Source of the DNA: Saccharomonospora viridis DSM 43017 | GTDB lineage: Bacteria; Actinomycetota; Actinomycetes; Mycobacteriales; Pseudonocardiaceae | Length of the DNA stretch: 64,000 nucleotides | Reading direction: 5' to 3' | Assembly: GCF_000023865.1 (NCBI RefSeq) | Contig: NC_013159.1 | Location: 2,754,001-2,818,000, forward strand | In this document: piece by piece, positions 60,460-64,000 of the stretch | Layout: every line of letters begins with the position of its first letter | Position numbering within the stretch: position 1 is the stretch's first letter | The notes under the pieces: model-generated | What the model saw: only the letters and a program-made list of their open reading frames with translations | What the model was told of the DNA's origin: nothing | Database searches by the model: none | Position numbers and translations under genes: made by a program

Positions 60460-60755
60460 CGTCGCAGCGCTGTACGGGTGAACAACCCGGCAGGAGTGTG
60501 CCCCTTCAGGTCATCGCACCGGCATCAGCCCCCGAAAGGGCGAGCCCAGCCGGGTGGCAACGGTGGCAACACCTCCGTACGCAGAGCGCACGAGGCCTTC
60601 CCGGCCACGACGCGGCCGAACGCCCGAGCTTGCGCATGTCGGCCTCTCCCCCTGCGTTTTCCGCATAGTGCCCGGCCATCGGCCCTCATTACCTTCCCGA
60701 TCACACGAGATCGCCGCGGCGGAACCGACCGATCGACACCCACCGAGGAGAAGAC

Positions 60756-61898
60756 ATGACCACGACGACGTACGCGGACATCCCCTACGAGGAACTCCTC
60801 GAAGCCCGTCGGGCCAGTGGCGTCCCCATGTACAACGACAACAAGATGAAGCTGGGGATCTTCGGCTCCAACTGCAGCCACGGACTGATGGCGACCCACG
60901 CCGAGAGTTCGTACGAACTGACCTGGGAGCACACGCAGAAGATCGCGCAGCTCGCCGACAAACTCGGTTTCGAGGCGATGCTCCCGGTGGCCCGGTACCG
61001 GGGCATGGGAGGCGAGACGAACTTCAACGGTACGAACTTCGAGACCCACACCTGGGCCGCCGGACTCGCGCAGGCGACCGAGAACATCATGGTGTTCTCG
61101 ACGATCCACGTTCCGACCAAACACCCCATCGTCGCGGCGAAGGAGTCGGTGACGGTCGACCACATCTCCAACGGCCGCCACGGCTTGAACATGACGATGG
61201 GCTGGTACAAGGCCGAGATGGAGATGTTCGGTGGCACGCAACGCGAACACGACGCGCGCTACCGCTACGGCAGTGAGTGGATCACCATCGCCAAGCGCAT
61301 GTGGACAGAAGGCGAAGGGGTCGACTTCAAGGGCGAGTTCTTCGAGATCAAGGACGCCTTCTCCGACCCCAAGCCGATTCAGAAGCCCTACCCGGTGCTG
61401 GTCAACGCCGGGAACTCGCCGGCGGGCCTGGAGTTCTGCGCCCGCGAGTGCGACTTCAACTTCATCGCCTTCGCCACCCCCGAGGAGGCCAAGGACACCG
61501 CGGCCCGCGTGCGCTCCATCGCCCACGGGTTCGGTCGTGACCTCGGCATCCTCAGTTACGGCAACATCATCTGCCGCGACACGGAGAAGGAGACCAAGGC
61601 GCTGCTGAACCACATCCTGGACAAGGGCGACTGGGAAGTGGCGAAGATGGTCTCGAAGGGTCTGGGGACCGAGAGCGGCTCCTTCGACAAGGTCAAGGCG
61701 TTGCAGGAGCGGTTCATCCTCGGATACGGCGGTTACCCGCTGATCGGCACCCCCGAGCAGATCGTCGACCAGATGATCGAGCTCAACAAGGCCGGTGTGA
61801 ACGGCATGATGGTGGGCTTCCTCGACTACGTCGAGGAGCTGCAGTACTTCGGGGAGCGGGTCCTGCCGTTGATGAAGGAAGCGGGACTGCGTCAGTGA
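60756..61898 (+). CDS. LLM-class flavin-dependent monooxygenase (RutA/SfnG-like)
   Basis: 380-aa TIM-barrel, luciferase-like monooxygenase using reduced FMN from a separate reductase. Visible blocks are MKLGIFGSNCSHG near residue 31, LPVARYRGMGGETNFNGTNF (about 76-95), IHVPTKHPIVAAKESVTVDH and NMTMGWYKAEMEMFG; their arrangement resembles RutA, SfnG and related enzymes (comparison from memory). A GAGGAG ribosome site precedes the ATG. The next gene, a flavin reductase, overlaps its stop at GTGA. The substrate is unknown; the neighbouring aldehyde dehydrogenase suggests an aldehyde product. Confidence 0.9.
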   Translation: MTTTTYADIPYEELLEARRASGVPMYNDNKMKLGIFGSNCSHGLMATHAESSYELTWEHTQKIAQLADKLGFEAMLPVARYRGMGGETNFNGTNFETHTWAAGLAQATENIMVFSTIHVPTKHPIVAAKESVTVDHISNGRHGLNMTMGWYKAEMEMFGGTQREHDARYRYGSEWITIAKRMWTEGEGVDFKGEFFEIKDAFSDPKPIQKPYPVLVNAGNSPAGLEFCARECDFNFIAFATPEEAKDTAARVRSIAHGFGRDLGILSYGNIICRDTEKETKALLNHILDKGDWEVAKMVSKGLGTESGSFDKVKALQERFILGYGGYPLIGTPEQIVDQMIELNKAGVNGMMVGFLDYVEELQYFGERVLPLMKEAGLRQ

Positions 61899-62434
61899 CG
61901 CCCGACGCGGGACCAGCGATGGTTCGGCGAACGAGCACGTTGAGCAGCAACCGGCCGCAGGACTACAAGGCGGTTCTCGGCCGGTTCTGCACCGGCGTCA
62001 CCGTCGTGACGGCGCTCGACGGGGACACCCCCGTGGGGTTCACCTGCCAGTCGTTCTCCGCGCTGTCCCTACAGCCGCCACTGATCCTGATATGTCCCAG
62101 CAAGGGGTCGACCACGTGGCCGAGGATCAGCCGGGCCGGTGCCTTCGCGGTGAACATCCTGGCCGCCGGACAGGAGGGACTCGGCCGCGGCTTCGCGAGG
62201 TCGGGCGCGGACAAGTTCGCAGGCGTCGAATGGCGACCGTCCCCGGCGGGTCTGCCGCTGCTTCCGGACACGCTCGCCTGGCTCGAGTGCTCGATAGCCG
62301 ACGAAAGGGACGCCGGGGACCACACCGTGGTCATCGCGACGGTCGACGAACTGGGACACGGTCCGGCGGACGAACCCCTGCTGTTCTACCGAGGTGGATT
62401 CCGGACCCTGAACACGAAGGAAGCGACGATCTGA
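61895..62434 (+). CDS. Flavin reductase (HpaC/RutF-like)
   Basis: 179-aa NAD(P)H:flavin oxidoreductase supplying FMNH2 to a two-component monooxygenase. The split-barrel flavin-binding signature is YKAVLGRFCTGVTVVTALDG then GFTCQSFSALSLQPPLILIC and AFAVNILAAGQEGL. The start is a GTG at 61895 in a GTGA overlap with the monooxygenase stop, strong evidence that the two proteins function together. Confidence 0.92.
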   Translation: MTPDAGPAMVRRTSTLSSNRPQDYKAVLGRFCTGVTVVTALDGDTPVGFTCQSFSALSLQPPLILICPSKGSTTWPRISRAGAFAVNILAAGQEGLGRGFARSGADKFAGVEWRPSPAGLPLLPDTLAWLECSIADERDAGDHTVVIATVDELGHGPADEPLLFYRGGFRTLNTKEATI

Positions 62435-62997
62435 TGAAACTCGCCACGATCTACGGCAGCCCGACGCCACCGGGCAAGCTCGCCAGGGCGCTCGGGCTGA
62501 TCGAGGACGACGTACGAACCCGGTATCCCACCTGGAGCGTGGACCGGGTCGCCCCCACGAACTCCGTCGGACCGGTGGTGGCGACCTGGGACGAGGATGC
62601 CGTGGAGCGGATCGGCGACGCCGATGCCGTGGTGATCTCCTCCCCGGTGTTCCGCGGCTCCATCACCGGAACCTTGAAACTCCTGATCGACATGTTGCCG
62701 AACGAGGCGTTGCGCTCGAAACCGGTGGGCATCCTCACCGTGGCGGCCGCCCCGCACCACTTCCTGTCCGCGGAACGGCATCTGCGTGACGTGCTCGCCT
62801 GGTTCGGCGCCCTCGCCGCGCCCAACGCCGCTTTCTTCGTCGACAAGACCTTCGGGGCAGAACACGTCGCCGACGACGTCGTCGAGGAACTACGTGAGTT
62901 CGCCGACCAGGTCGTGGTTCTGGCCGAGCAGCTGAAAGGCCGCGGATTCGGGCCCGATCCACTGACAGTCCGTTACAGCAAGAAATCCCAGGGTTGA
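62434..62997 (+). CDS. NAD(P)H-dependent FMN reductase (SsuE/flavodoxin-fold)
   Basis: 187-aa flavodoxin-like reductase. The start is the ATG at 62434, sharing one base with the preceding TGA (TGATG); a longer frame from 62092 is a shadow. The N-terminal phosphate loop is TIYGSPTPPGKLARALGLIE and the flavin-contact region is VVISSPVFRGSITGTLKLLI. A second reductase beside an HpaC-type one is redundant for flavin supply, so it may act on another acceptor such as a quinone. Confidence 0.88.
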   Translation: MKLATIYGSPTPPGKLARALGLIEDDVRTRYPTWSVDRVAPTNSVGPVVATWDEDAVERIGDADAVVISSPVFRGSITGTLKLLIDMLPNEALRSKPVGILTVAAAPHHFLSAERHLRDVLAWFGALAAPNAAFFVDKTFGAEHVADDVVEELREFADQVVVLAEQLKGRGFGPDPLTVRYSKKSQG

Positions 62998-63013
62998 GAG
63001 GGCGGGAAGAACT

Positions 63014-64000
63014 GTGACCGGTGACTTTGCGGCGACGCCGCGCGATCCACTGCGGACGGACACCGCCCGCCACTACATCGGCGGGAACTGGGTGGAATCG
63101 GCCACGACCGGGGTGTCGTATTCCCCGGCCGACGGTACGGAGCTTGGCACCTACTACGAGGTCGAGAAGGACCAGGTCGCCGAAGCCATCCAGGTGGCCA
63201 AGCGGACCTTCGCCACGCACGAATGGCGGACGAACCGCCAGCTGCGGGCTCAGGTACTCAACGAGATGGCCGACCGTATCGAGGCGGCCGCCGACGAACT
63301 GGCACTGCTGCTCGCTCGGGAGAACGGCAAGACCCTCGCCCAGGCCCAGTTCGAGTTGAGCCTGACCCCGTCGAAGCTGCGTTACTACGCGGCCGAAGCC
63401 TTGACCGACTCCGGCCGTGGCGCACGGGTCCGGCCGGGCGTGTACTCGCTGCTGCTCACCGAACCGGTGGGTGTCGCGGGGGTCATCGTGCCGTGGAACT
63501 CCCCGGTGGTGCTGGCGGTGCGCTCGTTCGCACCCGCGCTCGCGGCGGGATGCACGGTCGTGATGAAGATGCCGGCACAGACGGCGTTGGTGAACACGCG
63601 GTTGGCCGAACTGCTGGCCGACTGCCCCTCGCTGCCCGCCGGGGTGCTGAACGTGTTCACCGAGTCCGGAAGCGTGGGCGCTGAACTTCTGGTCAGCTCA
63701 CCGGACGTCGCCGCGATCAGCTACACCGGCAGCACCGCCGTCGGCAGGAAGATCATGTCGAATGCCGGAGCGACCCTGAAACGGCTTTCGCTCGAACTCG
63801 GCGGGAAGACCCCGATGATCGTCTTCGCCGACGCCGACCTGGACGCGGCCGTGCCCACGCTCGTCGCCGGGATCACCACCTTCGCGGGCCAATTCTGCAT
63901 GGCCGGCAGCCGGATACTGGTCGAGTCCTCGGTGGCCGACGAGGTGAGGTCTCGGCTCGTCACCGCCCTGAACCAGGTGAAGCTCGGCCCCGGCGACGCC
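63014..64000 (+). CDS. Aldehyde dehydrogenase (C-terminus beyond window)
   Basis: NAD(P)+-dependent aldehyde oxidation; 329 codons are present from the GTG at 63014 and the frame is open at the right edge. Landmarks are HYIGGNWVES at the N-terminus, the cofactor segment GVIVPWNSPVVLAV, AISYTGSTAVGRKIM, the general base E261 in SLELGGKTP and the catalytic C295 in AGQFCMAGSR, with the usual 34-residue spacing. It resembles benzaldehyde/vanillin-type dehydrogenases and lies 16 nt after the FMN reductase in the same operon. It probably oxidises the aldehyde made by the monooxygenase. Confidence 0.93.
   Translation, partial: MTGDFAATPRDPLRTDTARHYIGGNWVESATTGVSYSPADGTELGTYYEVEKDQVAEAIQVAKRTFATHEWRTNRQLRAQVLNEMADRIEAAADELALLLARENGKTLAQAQFELSLTPSKLRYYAAEALTDSGRGARVRPGVYSLLLTEPVGVAGVIVPWNSPVVLAVRSFAPALAAGCTVVMKMPAQTALVNTRLAELLADCPSLPAGVLNVFTESGSVGAELLVSSPDVAAISYTGSTAVGRKIMSNAGATLKRLSLELGGKTPMIVFADADLDAAVPTLVAGITTFAGQFCMAGSRILVESSVADEVRSRLVTALNQVKLGPGDA

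Noticed and set aside
62092-62433. Longer start for the FMN reductase
   Set aside because: This part overlaps the flavin reductase gene in another frame; the ATG at 62434 with TGATG coupling starts the flavodoxin fold exactly.

Overview
The window looks like a high-GC actinobacterial chromosome, most likely Pseudonocardiaceae (Saccharomonospora/Amycolatopsis type). The evidence is very high third-position GC, many GTG and TTG starts, many leaderless-looking promoters (TAnnnT 6-7 nt before the start codon) and gene order. Read leftwards on the minus strand from about 49.8 kb, pdtaR - polA - rpsA - coaE - uvrB - uvrA - infC/rpmI/rplT - TrmH/SpoU methylase - pheST - argCJBDFRG follows the order of the Mycobacterium tuberculosis Rv1626-Rv1658 segment (comparison from memory). 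Other genes are inserted into that backbone.

Layout: 1-6.9 kb, arginine biosynthesis operon argC-J-B-D-F-R-G (argG cut by the left edge) with an ARG-box-like operator at the argC start. 7.4-13.2 kb, pheT, pheS, a SpoU-type RNA methylase, rplT, rpmI and infC, the last apparently starting with AUC. 13.5-18.2 kb, a DUF1844 protein, RidA, and a CitA/DcuS-type two-component system divergent from a DctA-type dicarboxylate carrier. 18.4-24.7 kb, uvrA, two tandem acyltransferase-3 genes (the second frameshifted) and an MBL-fold hydrolase. 25-29 kb, a NUDIX gene, a RES toxin/antitoxin pair and an S9 peptidase. 28.9-34.1 kb, a TerC gene behind a yybP-ykoY (Mn2+) riboswitch and a hydrolase-ABC ATPase fusion with its permease. 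34.1-42.2 kb, two VOC proteins, uvrB, a CadC-like ArsR regulator with a methyltransferase, DUF402, coaE-GrpB and rpsA. 42.5-49.8 kb, a methyltransferase, polA, a thioesterase, an unknown 463-aa protein and pdtaR.

50.0-52.1 kb is a scar of past integration: a tRNA gene with anticodon CAA but a short variable loop, a decayed tyrosine recombinase and a truncated, frameshifted MFS gene. 52.2-54.8 kb holds a Tat-exported GH64-like glucanase and a GNAT protein. 55-64 kb is an aromatic-catabolism-like region: an AAHS-type MFS transporter, a PDR/VanB-type reductase and a VanA-like Rieske oxygenase, divergent from a PadR regulator with a clear dyad between them; then a RutA/SfnG-like flavin monooxygenase, two flavin reductases and an aldehyde dehydrogenase that runs off the right edge.

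Main regulatory observations: uvrA, uvrB and polA each carry a TGTCRG...N8-TAnnnT promoter of the RecA-independent (PafBC/ClpR) mycobacterial DNA-damage type, with identical spacing, and the unknown gene at 47.7 kb has a weaker copy. The TerC riboswitch shows a readable translational switch in which one CCUCC segment pairs either with the aptamer 5' strand or with the Shine-Dalgarno sequence. I found no CRISPR array, intact insertion sequence or rRNA.
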